Assembly: GCF_026966905.1 (NCBI RefSeq)
Contig: NZ_JAPUBN010000011.1
Span: 124,001-188,000 of the forward strand
DNA from: Marinomonas phaeophyticola
GTDB lineage: Bacteria; Pseudomonadota; Gammaproteobacteria; Pseudomonadales; Marinomonadaceae
DNA length: 64,000 bases
Direction of reading: 5' to 3'
This document shows, one piece after another, positions 8,984 through 17,252 of this stretch. The translations under genes and the position numbers were made by a program. The notes beneath the pieces were generated by a model, which made no database searches, had not been told where the DNA came from, and worked only from the letters and a program-made list of their open reading frames with translations. How positions within the stretch are numbered: the stretch's first letter is position 1; every line of letters starts with the position of its first letter.

Positions 8984-10479
8984 TATTGGGTCCTTAATGT
9001 GTGAGATAAGCCATTAAGAACCGCTCTAATTCCTTGTTTCTCAATGGCATTGTAAAAGTTTATAACTTGCTTTGATAACTCTGGATGTTGTAGGAAATCC
9101 TTGTTGAAAACAGGCTTAAATGAAAGTAATGACTCACTTAATGATGTTGAATTAGATGGCGTTAAGAGGGTCGTTAGTGCCTTACTTTCAGGGTCGACTA
9201 GGGTAAAGTCAGGGTCGTGTTTGCCTTGAATAAAATGCATCCAACCGGCTAGTAATAAAGAAAGTAGCTGAGGTGGCTGCTCTTTACTAAAAGGGGCTGT
9301 ATTGAGCAGAGTCAAAATAGGGTCGATTGCTCTCGGTGGTAATTTTTGTGAGCCATCCATCGCAATTTGAGCGGTTTGGTGCTTAATGTTTTTGTTACTA
9401 AAGCGTGATATCAAAGAATGAGCGTATTCGATTAAATCCACGTTCAAATCGGCCGATAATGACAGCGCTTGTTCCTGAGTCATCAGAGCTAGGGTAAGTG
9501 CTTTAAGCGTATTGTCTTCCATACACTCATAGATATAAGTATGACCGCAAAGAGATCCAATATAAGCCAAAAATGAATGGGAGCCATTGAGCATCCGTAA
9601 TTTCATTTCTTCATAAGGGAGAACATTGGTCACCATTGTCGCTCCAGCAAGTTGCCACTTTGGTCTACCATTGCAAAATTGGTCTTCAATTACCCATTGT
9701 TTGAAATCTTCACTGATCAAACCAAAGTCATCAGCCACTCCCATCTCTTGCTCAAGATCTAAAAAGGCGTGTGCGTCCATCGCGGGAACGATTCTATCAA
9801 CCATGGTGCTGGGAAACGCCACCTGATCTTGTATCCATTGAGCTAGTTCTGGGTCCACTAAAGTGGCATAACCTAAAATAGCTGCTTTGGTTTTATGACC
9901 ATTCTCTGGAATATTATCGCAAGACATCACACTGAATGGCGGCTTTTTTTGACGCCTTCTTAAACGTAAAGCCTCAGTAATTATACCGATGGCGGATATT
10001 GGGCTCTGTGGAGAGATAAGATCTTGCAATATAAGAGAATGCTCTTGATTTAAAAGGCCTTCGGGAGTAAGGCAATAGCCTTTTTCGGTAATAGTAAGGG
10101 AAACAATCGCGACTTGAGGTTCACACATTTTTGCTAATGCGACCTGAACACCTTGATCAGCAATGTTCATGGCACCGGTAAAAGAGCGAACTACTCTTTT
10201 TGTTGTGCTATGAGTACCTTTCTCAACAAGAGTGGCTAAGTTATCTTGTTTTGCAAAAGCCTCTGTTAGCTTTCCTTTTCGAAAGAGATTAATGCCGAAA
10301 ATACCCCATGGAGTGCTGTCTGCTTCATTGGCTAAGTCGGTGTAAACGGCTTGGTGAGCACGGTGAAATGCACCAAAACCAATATGAACAATTTTGGTCT
10401 GAAGAGTTGTTCTTGAATAGTGTGTTTTCTCAACTGAATGAGACTCTATTGCATCAATAAAACGGGTATCGGAAGGCAT
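8983..10479 (-). CDS. uxuB: D-mannonate oxidoreductase / fructuronate reductase (mannitol dehydrogenase family)
   Basis: 498 residues of the long-chain mannitol dehydrogenase family. N-terminal NAD-binding HIGFGAFHRAHQAVY; central SCDNIPENG; catalytic signature MKLRMLNGSHSFLAYIG with the conserved Lys, Asn and His. It interconverts fructuronate and mannonate (NADH); tagaturonate or another ketoacid is possible in this context. First gene of a four-gene operon whose next gene overlaps its stop codon. The operator-like palindrome TTGGTTGACCAA lies 12 bp before the start, where repressor binding would block transcription. Confidence 0.87.
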   Translation of the reverse strand: MPSDTRFIDAIESHSVEKTHYSRTTLQTKIVHIGFGAFHRAHQAVYTDLANEADSTPWGIFGINLFRKGKLTEAFAKQDNLATLVEKGTHSTTKRVVRSFTGAMNIADQGVQVALAKMCEPQVAIVSLTITEKGYCLTPEGLLNQEHSLILQDLISPQSPISAIGIITEALRLRRRQKKPPFSVMSCDNIPENGHKTKAAILGYATLVDPELAQWIQDQVAFPSTMVDRIVPAMDAHAFLDLEQEMGVADDFGLISEDFKQWVIEDQFCNGRPKWQLAGATMVTNVLPYEEMKLRMLNGSHSFLAYIGSLCGHTYIYECMEDNTLKALTLALMTQEQALSLSADLNVDLIEYAHSLISRFSNKNIKHQTAQIAMDGSQKLPPRAIDPILTLLNTAPFSKEQPPQLLSLLLAGWMHFIQGKHDPDFTLVDPESKALTTLLTPSNSTSLSESLLSFKPVFNKDFLQHPELSKQVINFYNAIEKQGIRAVLNGLSHTLRTQ

Positions 10480-10490
10480 AATATTCTCTA

Positions 10491-10502
10491 TTGGTTGACC
10501 AA
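10491..10502. promoter_or_regulatory. Putative GntR/FadR-subfamily operator of the uxuB operon
   Basis: TTGGTTGACCAA, one base different from the palindrome upstream of kdgK (506-517). It sits 12 bp upstream of uxuB, in the 240-bp gap shared with the divergent monooxygenase-like gene. Regulator identity is inferred; no uxuR/exuR-type gene is adjacent, but a FadR-type gene is at 63326-63970. Confidence 0.6.
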
Positions 10503-10719
10503 TTTGTGTTTTACTATATAATACATCAGTCCAAAAATGAAATATAAAATACCAATAAGTTTTTTTACGATGTTAAGCACGGATTTAAGTTCATGATAGA
10601 AAAGCGAGAAAGGTCTATTAACGAGTATGAACAAAGGTTGTTTTTCAATTGATTTGATAAGACTCTATTAGTCTATAACGTTACTCAATTTGTGAGTTTA
10701 TCAATCTAAGGAATATGGT

Positions 10720-11039
10720 ATGTCGCTCATTGCAAAAACACCTAACCCCCTTATTACGCCGTGATTTTTACTTCTATACGCACCGAAGAGGATGATGTTG
10801 GCTACGCTGATATGGCCTTTAAAATGGTATCTTTAGCAAGTAAAGAAGCGGGGTTTCTAGGTATTGAAGCCGCTAGAGAGAATCTGGGGATTACCGTTTC
10901 CTATTGGTCGGACTTGGAGTCTATTAAACGCTGGAAAGCCAACGTTGAGCATTTGGAGGCGCAAAAGCTAGGTTATGAAAAATGGTACTCCACTTTTAAA
11001 ACGAGAATATCTAGAGTAGAGCGTGATTACGGGATATAG
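10720..11039 (+). pseudogene. Antibiotic biosynthesis monooxygenase-domain protein, one frameshift
   Basis: Small ABM (dimeric ferredoxin-like) protein, 106 residues once corrected. The ATG at 10720 follows AAGGA. The first 10 codons (MSLIAKTPNP) are in one frame and the rest (VIFTSIRTEE... to VERDYGI) in another. Adding one C to the C5 run at 10746-10750 gives PNPPYYAVIFTS, exactly the conserved start of this family. GFLGIEAARENLGITVSYW and the Trp/Lys pattern are typical of YqjZ-like ABM proteins, often annotated as heme-degrading or quinol monooxygenases; the function is unknown here. Divergent from uxuB. Artefact or true mutation not resolved. Confidence 0.8.
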
Positions 11040-11086
11040 GCTTGTAGGGAATAAATACGAGCCATTCTGAGGGACTTAGTTCTTAT

Positions 11087-11127
11087 TGTGCCCGCTCTCT
11101 AGGATGAGAACGGGCACATTATTTTTA
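11087..11127. terminator. Terminator after the ABM gene
   Basis: Arms TGTGCCCG / CGGGCACA followed by TTATTTTT; ends the + strand gene and may also serve the convergent PepSY gene. Confidence 0.8.
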
Positions 11128-11163
11128 TCGTGGTAAGCACATATGTATTAAGTACCTACCGAA

Positions 11164-12537
11164 TTATTTAGCAAGTTGTTGCCAACGCCAAGCATCAATT
11201 AAAAGAAAGACAATAAGACTCACGCCCATGACAGGTAAGCAAGCGCTAAGTAATATCGCAACGATTAAAGAGACGAGTTTTCCTCTGAGGGCCAATTTAT
11301 TCCATGCATGTAACAAGGGTTTGGCTGTCTGACCGGCCGCAGGTCGACGCATCCACCACATTTTATACCCCCAAATAATCATTAAGCATAAAGCTAAGCC
11401 AAAGACGGTAAGTAAGATTTGATTGGCCACTCCAAATAAAATACCCATATGGGCATCAATTCCCCAACGGATGAGCTTTGCAACAACTGGAAAGGAGGCA
11501 AAGTCAGAGCGACTGATAACCTTCATATTACGGGGATCTACGGCAACGCTGTCTACTTGGGTAGGCCAAGAACGGTCGATTTCTCGAACAAACCAGGCTT
11601 TATCCGCGCTCTTTGGTGGTTTAATTTCCAGTTTATTAGCATCGATTCCTGCCGCTCTTGCGACGGCCAATACTTGATCAAATAAATGCTCGTTTGTGAT
11701 TGGTGTTTTGGATTCGTTGACATGACTTGAATGATGTTTGTGTTCCGCATGTTCATCCATAGGAAGTGTTTCAGATGTTAAAGAAAGCGATACAGAAGGA
11801 GTAACCCAACCAAGTGTTTTACGAACTTCTCCAATATTTCCGCCGGCCCATTTTGACCAGGTCAGTCCGGTTGCGGAAACAAAGAGTAATCCAATAAAAA
11901 GGATTAAACCTAATTGTCCATGGCGTCTTCGTTTTGATAAAAATACCGTTCGAGATGCAAACTTGGCTTGACCTTGCTTGCCTCCCTTTATCCATATAAA
12001 TAGGCCACCAAAGGCGGTAAACCACAACCATGAAGCGGCTAATTCACTGTAATAACGACCAAACTCGCCGAGTAGTAGCTGACGATGTAAATAATCTATT
12101 GTTGTTCTAAAGGGCAAAATGCCACTGGTACCATATACGGGTAAATTACCCTTTAGCGCTAATGTGACAGGGTCAATAAATAAGGCTCTGGCTCCAGATA
12201 AACCAGCGCTAGGATCCAGGAACATGATACGAGTGGTGTCTCCTTGTTCTGGCGCTGGGCGCACTGCAAAGAGGGCGAGCTCTTCATTAAGGTTGGATTT
12301 AGCGGCGGCGATTTGCTCCGTAAGTGTTTTGTATTCACCGCTACTTTGAGTGGTTAATACTTCTTTATAAAGAGCACTTTCTAATTGAGGGGTAACAATA
12401 TAGAAAACCCCGGTTAACGCGGCAACGAAGATAAAAGGCCCGACGAATAAGCCTACATAAAAGTGTAAGCGAGTGATAAGTAGCCGTACCGCATTGGACG
12501 ATGAGTCCGCTGTTTTGATGTTATTTTGATTAGACAT
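11164..12537 (-). CDS. PepSY-associated transmembrane protein
   Basis: 457 residues from ATG 12537 (GAGAATA upstream; a TTG four codons earlier is less likely). Four strong membrane segments with the N-terminal RLHFYVGLFVGPFIFVAALTGVFY, the hallmark of the PepSY_TM family, then a periplasmic part with a His-rich patch (DEHAEHKHHSSH), a paired HxGQL at span 3 and a C-terminal span pair. Related proteins often act as inner-membrane ferric-siderophore reductases (FhuF/FsrB-like) or in copper/iron handling. The following gene is a DUF2946 protein, commonly linked with metal uptake. Redox role inferred from the family only. Confidence 0.85.
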   Translation of the reverse strand: MSNQNNIKTADSSSNAVRLLITRLHFYVGLFVGPFIFVAALTGVFYIVTPQLESALYKEVLTTQSSGEYKTLTEQIAAAKSNLNEELALFAVRPAPEQGDTTRIMFLDPSAGLSGARALFIDPVTLALKGNLPVYGTSGILPFRTTIDYLHRQLLLGEFGRYYSELAASWLWFTAFGGLFIWIKGGKQGQAKFASRTVFLSKRRRHGQLGLILFIGLLFVSATGLTWSKWAGGNIGEVRKTLGWVTPSVSLSLTSETLPMDEHAEHKHHSSHVNESKTPITNEHLFDQVLAVARAAGIDANKLEIKPPKSADKAWFVREIDRSWPTQVDSVAVDPRNMKVISRSDFASFPVVAKLIRWGIDAHMGILFGVANQILLTVFGLALCLMIIWGYKMWWMRRPAAGQTAKPLLHAWNKLALRGKLVSLIVAILLSACLPVMGVSLIVFLLIDAWRWQQLAK

Positions 12538-12694
12538 AGATATTCTCAAACATAGAAAATCGACTAAAAACCTCTTAAGCGAGTACGCTAAAGCTGGTCT
12601 TTAGTTACCTATTTTCAAGTAATAAAGTATCACTCTTAGCGCTCAATAGAGGCCAAGAAAGTGTGACAATAAATTTTGTTAAAATGAGCATTGA

Positions 12695-13147
12695 CTAGAT
12701 AGGTTGAGGGGGCGCTCGAGGTTTCAGAGACGTAAATCTAGAATTAATAATTGTCGCTAGAGTCGCCAGAAAAAGAATAGGGTAAGTGGCTTTGGCAAGA
12801 GCAATGAGCTCAAAGGGCTTTACATCTAGCCAATTTAAGTGAAAAAGCAATGAGCAGTAGCTACAGGTTTCAAATAAATTAAGCTGTGATGCCGCACCTA
12901 TAGCGAGTTGTGGCTCCTTTAAAGAGAAAGTACGTTGGGTATATTGGTGATGGTCATGACCTACAGAAACATAGCTTTTGGGGTTATGGGATAGGTCGTG
13001 AGACGAATCAAACGAATAAGGGTCAACCAGTGCAGAACAAAGTTGCCAAAAGAAAGGCGCAAAGTAGATAAGTAGGACAGAACATAAGCTAATTAAGACG
13101 CTTTTTTCCGTCTTAGTTTGTTGAATGCTTTGCAAACGAAATGTCAC
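12695..13147 (-). CDS. DUF2946-family membrane protein
   Basis: 150 residues, GTG start. One N-terminal membrane span (residues ~17-38), a periplasmic stretch rich in His and Tyr (SVGHDHHQY), the conserved ETCSYCSLLFHL, a second span and the ending KPRAPPQP. This is the layout of DUF2946 proteins, which lie next to copper-binding or TonB-dependent receptor genes and end in RxPP. The Cys-x2-Cys and His residues suggest metal contact. It precedes the PepSY protein on the same strand (157-bp gap). Start uncertain: no clear ribosome-binding site. Confidence 0.7.
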   Translation of the reverse strand: MTFRLQSIQQTKTEKSVLISLCSVLLIYFAPFFWQLCSALVDPYSFDSSHDLSHNPKSYVSVGHDHHQYTQRTFSLKEPQLAIGAASQLNLFETCSYCSLLFHLNWLDVKPFELIALAKATYPILFLATLATIINSRFTSLKPRAPPQPI

Positions 13148-13556
13148 TTCTTACTCATACCCATATCTGAAAAGTAAAATCGCTCTTTCGTCTAAAAAGA
13201 GGTGATTGGACGCTGATTATAGGGAATGTATAAAAAAATACCTAGGGAAAAACAAAAAATCCCTGAGTATTTGTAAGGTTAATGCTGACATTTTATCGGG
13301 TTACCTTTGTTCTGTTAAAACGATCACGAATACCGGCAGAGTTAAATTGCCTATCTGGTAGAGCAAAAAACCATAGAGATGTTTAACCCGCTAAGTCTTT
13401 TCCGCATTCTCAATTCAATCAATAATTAAAATGTTGATTTAGCCTATATTCTGAAAAGATTGTGCTTTACTTAGAGATAGGTTCAATTTACCTTGTGCGG
13501 ATATTGGCACCTGCCAGTTCCTTTAATTTTTTACGTCTCGCTGCTCGGGAAATATA
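13148..13556. other. Intergenic region upstream of rimK
   Basis: 409 bp without a convincing gene. It must hold the rimK promoter; GGGAA before ATG 13557 is a plausible ribosome-binding site. It also contains the minus-strand terminator-like hairpin at 13231-13272 listed separately. Confidence 0.6.
13231..13272 (-). terminator. Minus-strand terminator-like hairpin without an obvious gene
   Basis: Read on the minus strand, arms AAATACTCAGGGA and TCCCTAGGTATTT (two mismatched central bases) are followed by a T-rich run (TTTTATAC). No protein gene lies upstream on that strand, so it could end a small RNA starting in the rimK 5' region, or simply insulate the DUF2946 gene. Confidence 0.45.
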
Positions 13557-14462
13557 ATGAAGATTGCTGTCTTATCTAGAAATGAAAACCTATATTCCAC
13601 TCGACGTCTTAAAGAAGCCGGCGAAGCTCGGGGCCATGAGGTTGATATTATTGACACCTTGCATTGCTATATGGACATTACTAAAAGCCGTCCAGCTGTG
13701 CGATATCATGGTAAAGAATTACCCTACTATGATGCCGTGATTCCGCGTATTGGTGCGTCGATTACCTTTTATGGTACGGCTGTGGTGCGCCAATTTGAGA
13801 TGATGGGAACTTTTTGCGTCAATGAATCGGTTGCTATCAGTCGTTCTCGCGATAAGTTAAGAGCATTGCAATTGCTCTCTCGTAAGGACGTAGGCTTACC
13901 AAGAACCGGTTTTGCCAACAAACCTGATAATATAAAAGATTTGATTAAAAATGTGGGCGGTGCCCCTGTCGTTATTAAATTATTAGAGGGCACTCAAGGT
14001 ATTGGTGTGGTGCTTGCGGACACAGATAAAGCCGCTGAAAGCATTATCGAAGCTTTTATGGGGTTAAAGGCCAATATTTTAGTTCAAGAATTCATTGAAG
14101 AAGCCAGTGGCGCCGATATTCGCTGTTTTGTTGTCGGTAGTAAAGTGGTCGCGGCCATGAAGCGCCAAGGTGCTGAGGGTGAGTTTCGCTCTAACTTACA
14201 TAGAGGGGGCACAGCGGAATTGATTCGCTTAACGAAAGAAGAGCGCGCTACGGCCGTAAATGCCGCTAAGGTGATGGGACTAAATATTTGTGGTGTGGAT
14301 ATTTTACAGTCTAAAAATGGACCTGTGGTCATGGAAGTGAACTCTTCTCCAGGATTAGAAGGTATTGAAGTGGCGACAGGCAAAGACATTGGTGATTTGA
14401 TTTTTGAATTTATCGAAGCAAATGCAAAACCAAATAACACCAAGACAAAAGGTAAAGGTTAG
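13557..14462 (+). CDS. rimK: Ribosomal protein S6--L-glutamate ligase RimK
   Basis: 301 residues, the usual length. The N-terminal domain ends with [12 protein letters not shown]; an ATP-grasp fold follows, with [32 protein letters not shown] and [13 protein letters not shown] (metal and ATP contacts). RimK adds glutamates to the C-terminus of ribosomal protein S6 and can make poly-alpha-glutamate, changing ribosome and proteome behaviour in pseudomonads. Starts at ATG 13557 with GGGAA upstream. The retropepsin-like rimB gene follows 30 bp later, the usual rimB/rimK pairing. Confidence 0.96.
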   Translation: MKIAVLSRNENLYSTRRLKEAGEARGHEVDIIDTLHCYMDITKSRPAVRYHGKELPYYDAVIPRIGASITFYGTAVVRQFEMMGTFCVNESVAISRSRDKLRALQLLSRKDVGLPRTGFANKPDNIKDLIKNVGGAPVVIKLLEGTQGIGVVLADTDKAAESIIEAFMGLKANILVQEFIEEASGADIRCFVVGSKVVAAMKRQGAEGEFRSNLHRGGTAELIRLTKEERATAVNAAKVMGLNICGVDILQSKNGPVVMEVNSSPGLEGIEVATGKDIGDLIFEFIEANAKPNNTKTKGKG

Positions 14463-14492
14463 TGCCTTTAGTTATTTTAAGATGAGTATGCC

Positions 14493-14918
14493 ATGAGTGA
14501 AAAATTAATTGTTGGTAGCCTTGAGACCTGCGCTTTGCCGGATCTTGGCATTACTGATTTGCAAGTAAGAGTCGATACGGGGGCAAAAACTTCCTCCTTG
14601 CATGTGGACAATGTTAAAAAATTTACCAAAGAAGGTAAAACATGGGTGAAGTTTGATATTCATCCTGATGTGTATAACGTGGATACTGTGACCCACTGTG
14701 AATCGGCATTACATGATATCCGTAGTATTAAATCGTCAAATGGTAATTCTGAGAAGCGCTTTGTGATCAAGACTCAGTTAACAATGGGGAATCGCAGTTG
14801 GTCGATTGAAGTGACCTTAACTAACCGTGCGGACATGACCTATTTGATGTTACTTGGAAGAGAAGGTATGAAGGACCATATTTTGGTTGATCCTTCTAAA
14901 ACCTTTATGCTTGATTAG
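14493..14918 (+). CDS. rimB: RimK-associated retropepsin-like protease (RimB/YcgN-type, DUF615x 'ATP-dependent zinc protease')
   Basis: 141 residues. The aspartic-protease motif VDTGAKTSSLHV sits at 27-38 (Asp28), and LMLLGREGMKDHILVDP near the end is the second conserved retropepsin segment. Homologues linked to RimK in Pseudomonas trim or control S6 glutamylation; the older family label is 'putative ATP-dependent zinc protease'. It follows rimK by 30 bp and is followed by a strong terminator, so rimK-rimB form a two-gene operon. Confidence 0.9.
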   Translation: MSEKLIVGSLETCALPDLGITDLQVRVDTGAKTSSLHVDNVKKFTKEGKTWVKFDIHPDVYNVDTVTHCESALHDIRSIKSSNGNSEKRFVIKTQLTMGNRSWSIEVTLTNRADMTYLMLLGREGMKDHILVDPSKTFMLD

Positions 14919-14976
14919 ATATGCCTAGCTAAGCCTGCTATCAAGAGTCAAAAGAAAGGGCTTAGTTTACCCTATC

Positions 14977-15020
14977 AAGCCAGTATGTTTATTGAATATT
15001 AATAGACATACTGGCTTTTT
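14977..15020. terminator. Bidirectional terminator after rimB
   Basis: Long hairpin with arms AAGCCAGTATGT / ACATACTGGCTT (with flanking A/T pairing) and a T5 run; lies between convergent rimB and the dehydrogenase gene. Confidence 0.85.
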
Positions 15021-15036
15021 GTTTAGAGTTAGGTTT

Positions 15037-16182
15037 TTACCCTATGGACCGATAGGGAGGGAAACTTTCTCTATTTTGAAATGTGTTGATGGCCAGGTTT
15101 TTGATAATGCCTGCATCGATATTAATTGCTCTACGAATCGTTTCGTTTTCTTGCCAACCTTCTCGGCTGGTTAAGACGTTCTCTAAGTAGACAATCAAAG
15201 CGGCTGAAATAGAGCGTGTTGCACTTTCCCATAGATAGCTAGGAGTGTGATCAACCGCATAATAGTCGACGGTTTTGTATTTAAACATGGGTTCTTTAAA
15301 CGAAGTCGGTTTCGCAAAGAAGAACCCCATACCTTCATCACAACTCACATCAATGATAAGGCTGTTCTTTTTTAGGTAGTCGGCTTCTTCTTCAATAATG
15401 AAATTGGTTGGGTTGTCGGTTTCTTGGAATGTACCGTTGACTATGATATCCGTTTCGCTAATTAAATCAATTAATGGAGAAACGGTGCCATCATGCTCGA
15501 CTACGACCATTCTTGGTTCGTTTTCCTGACCCGCACGTACCTTAACATAATGGCAGTCTAACACTTCTTCACGAACTTCATGATCTGGCCGTTGAATACA
15601 GATGGTAATATCTCGGTACCCATGAGCTTTTAGTGCATAAATAGCACCGCGGCTGACAGCACCAAAGCTAAAGATAATGACTTTACGTTGATCGCCATAA
15701 TGACCATCGATACCTTTTAATTGCAAGGCATGAATTACCGCACAATAGCCTGCCATCTCATTATTTTTATAAAAAGTATGGCGACCGACTTGGCCGCTAG
15801 GAGACCAGACAAACATATCTTCAAAGGCAATCAAGGTTTGTTTTCTATCAAGTGCGGCTTGGGTGATTTGTCGCTGTTGAACACAATGTGCATAGCCCCA
15901 CATCACTCCGCCTTCACGTAATTCTTCCAAATCTTCAAGTACTGGCTTAGCAATAATGACATTGCCAATGTCAGCTAATATGGATTGTCTTGTGGCAATA
16001 CCGCCCGTTTGTGCCGCGATCTCGGCATCACTAATATTGAATACCTTGCCGTATCCTTCTTCGAAAATCAGACGTTGTCGTATATCTTTTGGAATGCGAG
16101 AGAAGTGCTCAGGGTGTATAGGGTAACGCCTTTCGTCTTGTTTTTTTGACGTGCCGATAACGCCGAACGTTAGTTGACTCAT
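15037..16182 (-). CDS. Alanine dehydrogenase/PNT-fold enzyme, N5-(carboxyethyl)ornithine synthase-like
   Basis: 381 residues. N-terminal AlaDH/PNT domain with KKQDERRYPIHPEH and MWGYAHCVQQ; central Rossmann domain with IIFSFGAVSRGAIYALKAHG; C-terminal catalytic return with IIDVSCDEGMGFFF and VDHTPSYLWESATRSIS. The pattern fits N5-(carboxyethyl)ornithine synthase and saccharopine-dehydrogenase-like relatives rather than true alanine dehydrogenase. It would reductively condense an amino acid with an oxo acid using NAD(P)H. Stands alone, convergent with rimB. Substrate not determined by reading. Confidence 0.7.
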   Translation of the reverse strand: MSQLTFGVIGTSKKQDERRYPIHPEHFSRIPKDIRQRLIFEEGYGKVFNISDAEIAAQTGGIATRQSILADIGNVIIAKPVLEDLEELREGGVMWGYAHCVQQRQITQAALDRKQTLIAFEDMFVWSPSGQVGRHTFYKNNEMAGYCAVIHALQLKGIDGHYGDQRKVIIFSFGAVSRGAIYALKAHGYRDITICIQRPDHEVREEVLDCHYVKVRAGQENEPRMVVVEHDGTVSPLIDLISETDIIVNGTFQETDNPTNFIIEEEADYLKKNSLIIDVSCDEGMGFFFAKPTSFKEPMFKYKTVDYYAVDHTPSYLWESATRSISAALIVYLENVLTSREGWQENETIRRAINIDAGIIKNLAINTFQNRESFPPYRSIG

Positions 16183-16459
16183 AACCGTTTCCTTTTTGAA
16201 TAAAAATAAACTTGTTTGAGTTCATAAACGTGTGATCAGTTACGCGAATAAACTATTTTGACTAATTACGTCATTGAAAATAGCAGGAGAGAATAGATAT
16301 GAAGTGAACCGATAAGGAGCGTATCTTGGCCTATTTTAGGCATGGGATCATTGCGGGGACCATGAGATAATAACATTAAAGCCCATGAATAGCTGAACTA
16401 AAGCGGAAAACAAGGTAAATACTGTGATTTATCTAAAATAAGATAGGTTAAAAAAACAT

Positions 16460-16486
16460 AAAAAAAAGCCAGAACGAGTCTGGCTT
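16460..16486 (-). terminator. Terminator of the first small secreted-protein gene
   Basis: Minus-strand hairpin AAGCCAGA / TCTGGCTT followed by T7. Homologous position to the terminator at 28918-28955. Confidence 0.85.
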
Positions 16487-16527
16487 AAAAAAAGGAACCT
16501 TGAAAAAGGGTAGTGCTAAACGATCAA

Positions 16528-16812
16528 TTAGTTCGCAAAGTGAGCGGCATTAAAGATCGTTTGTAATTCTTCGTACTTGTCGTTGTAAGCATCGGCTTTC
16601 TTAGTGAAAGTGTTTGCGCCTGTTAGATCAACGTCAGCATTATATTGAATGCCTTGTTTGTCTAATGTGTTGGACAAAGCTTCAACGCTAGAAATGCTGT
16701 TACGATAGGTTTCGTAAGCGGAATCATCAGAAGAACCATTTGCCGCGAGTGCAGATGTTGCGATAGCAGAAGAAGTCAAAAGAGCCAATGTTGCTTTAGT
16801 AAATGTGTTCAT
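16528..16812 (-). CDS. Small secreted protein of unknown function, copy 1
   Basis: 94 residues. Clear Sec signal peptide (MNTFTKATLALLTSSAIATSALA, cleavage after ALA near 23) and a mature part of ~70 residues, acidic and Asn/Tyr-rich, with no cysteine and no domain I recognise. I count 87 of 94 residues identical to the copy at 29000-29284. The upstream ~180 bp and the terminator position are also conserved, so gene and control region were duplicated together. Monocistronic with its own terminator. Probably abundant in the periplasm or outside; function unknown. Confidence 0.85.
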   Translation of the reverse strand: MNTFTKATLALLTSSAIATSALAANGSSDDSAYETYRNSISSVEALSNTLDKQGIQYNADVDLTGANTFTKKADAYNDKYEELQTIFNAAHFAN

Positions 16813-16992
16813 AATAAATCTCCAAAACTGTTTCAGTTTGATAAGTTGGTGAATCGCTGTTGCGTTTCGATGGAGTGATTATTACCTAAGTTTTATACTA
16901 AAAATAGCCTTTGGATACGGCTTCCGCGGTTGTTACTTTATTCAGGTTTTATTGGTACCAATTATGAATTTAAAGGACAAAATGTGCAGGGA
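16813..16992 (-). promoter_or_regulatory. Conserved leader/promoter block of secreted-protein gene copy 1
   Basis: About 180 bp that align with 29285-29462, including TGCGTTTCGATGGAGTGATT, the GTAATAAT-like -10 candidate read on the minus strand, and an invariant CTTCCGCGGTTGTTAC block that may be an operator. Conservation outside coding sequence indicates function, or a recent duplication. Confidence 0.6.
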
Positions 16993-17252
16993 TGGCATTA
17001 TTTTACCCACATTTATTGACAATATAGGCGAAGAAAAGACAGAAGTATAACCGCGGTTATAAAACGACAATTCCATGATAGGAGTAGCACAATAGGAATA
17101 GCATAAGGGCTGTCCCATATTTTATTTTTATCCCAGAAGGGACTGAGAGTGATTTACTTTCCCTAACATCAGTGTCTGCGTATCGCGTTAGGGAAGATGA
17201 GAGGTCTTTAACTCTTGATACAAGAGGCAGGTGTAAAATCCTAATGAAAGGC
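16993..17252. other. Intergenic remainder before the amidohydrolase gene
   Basis: No gene seen. Contains one inverted repeat, TTCCCTAAC (17159-17167) / GTTAGGGAA (17187-17195), without a T-run; it may be the 3' end structure of the minus-strand amidohydrolase transcript. Confidence 0.5.
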
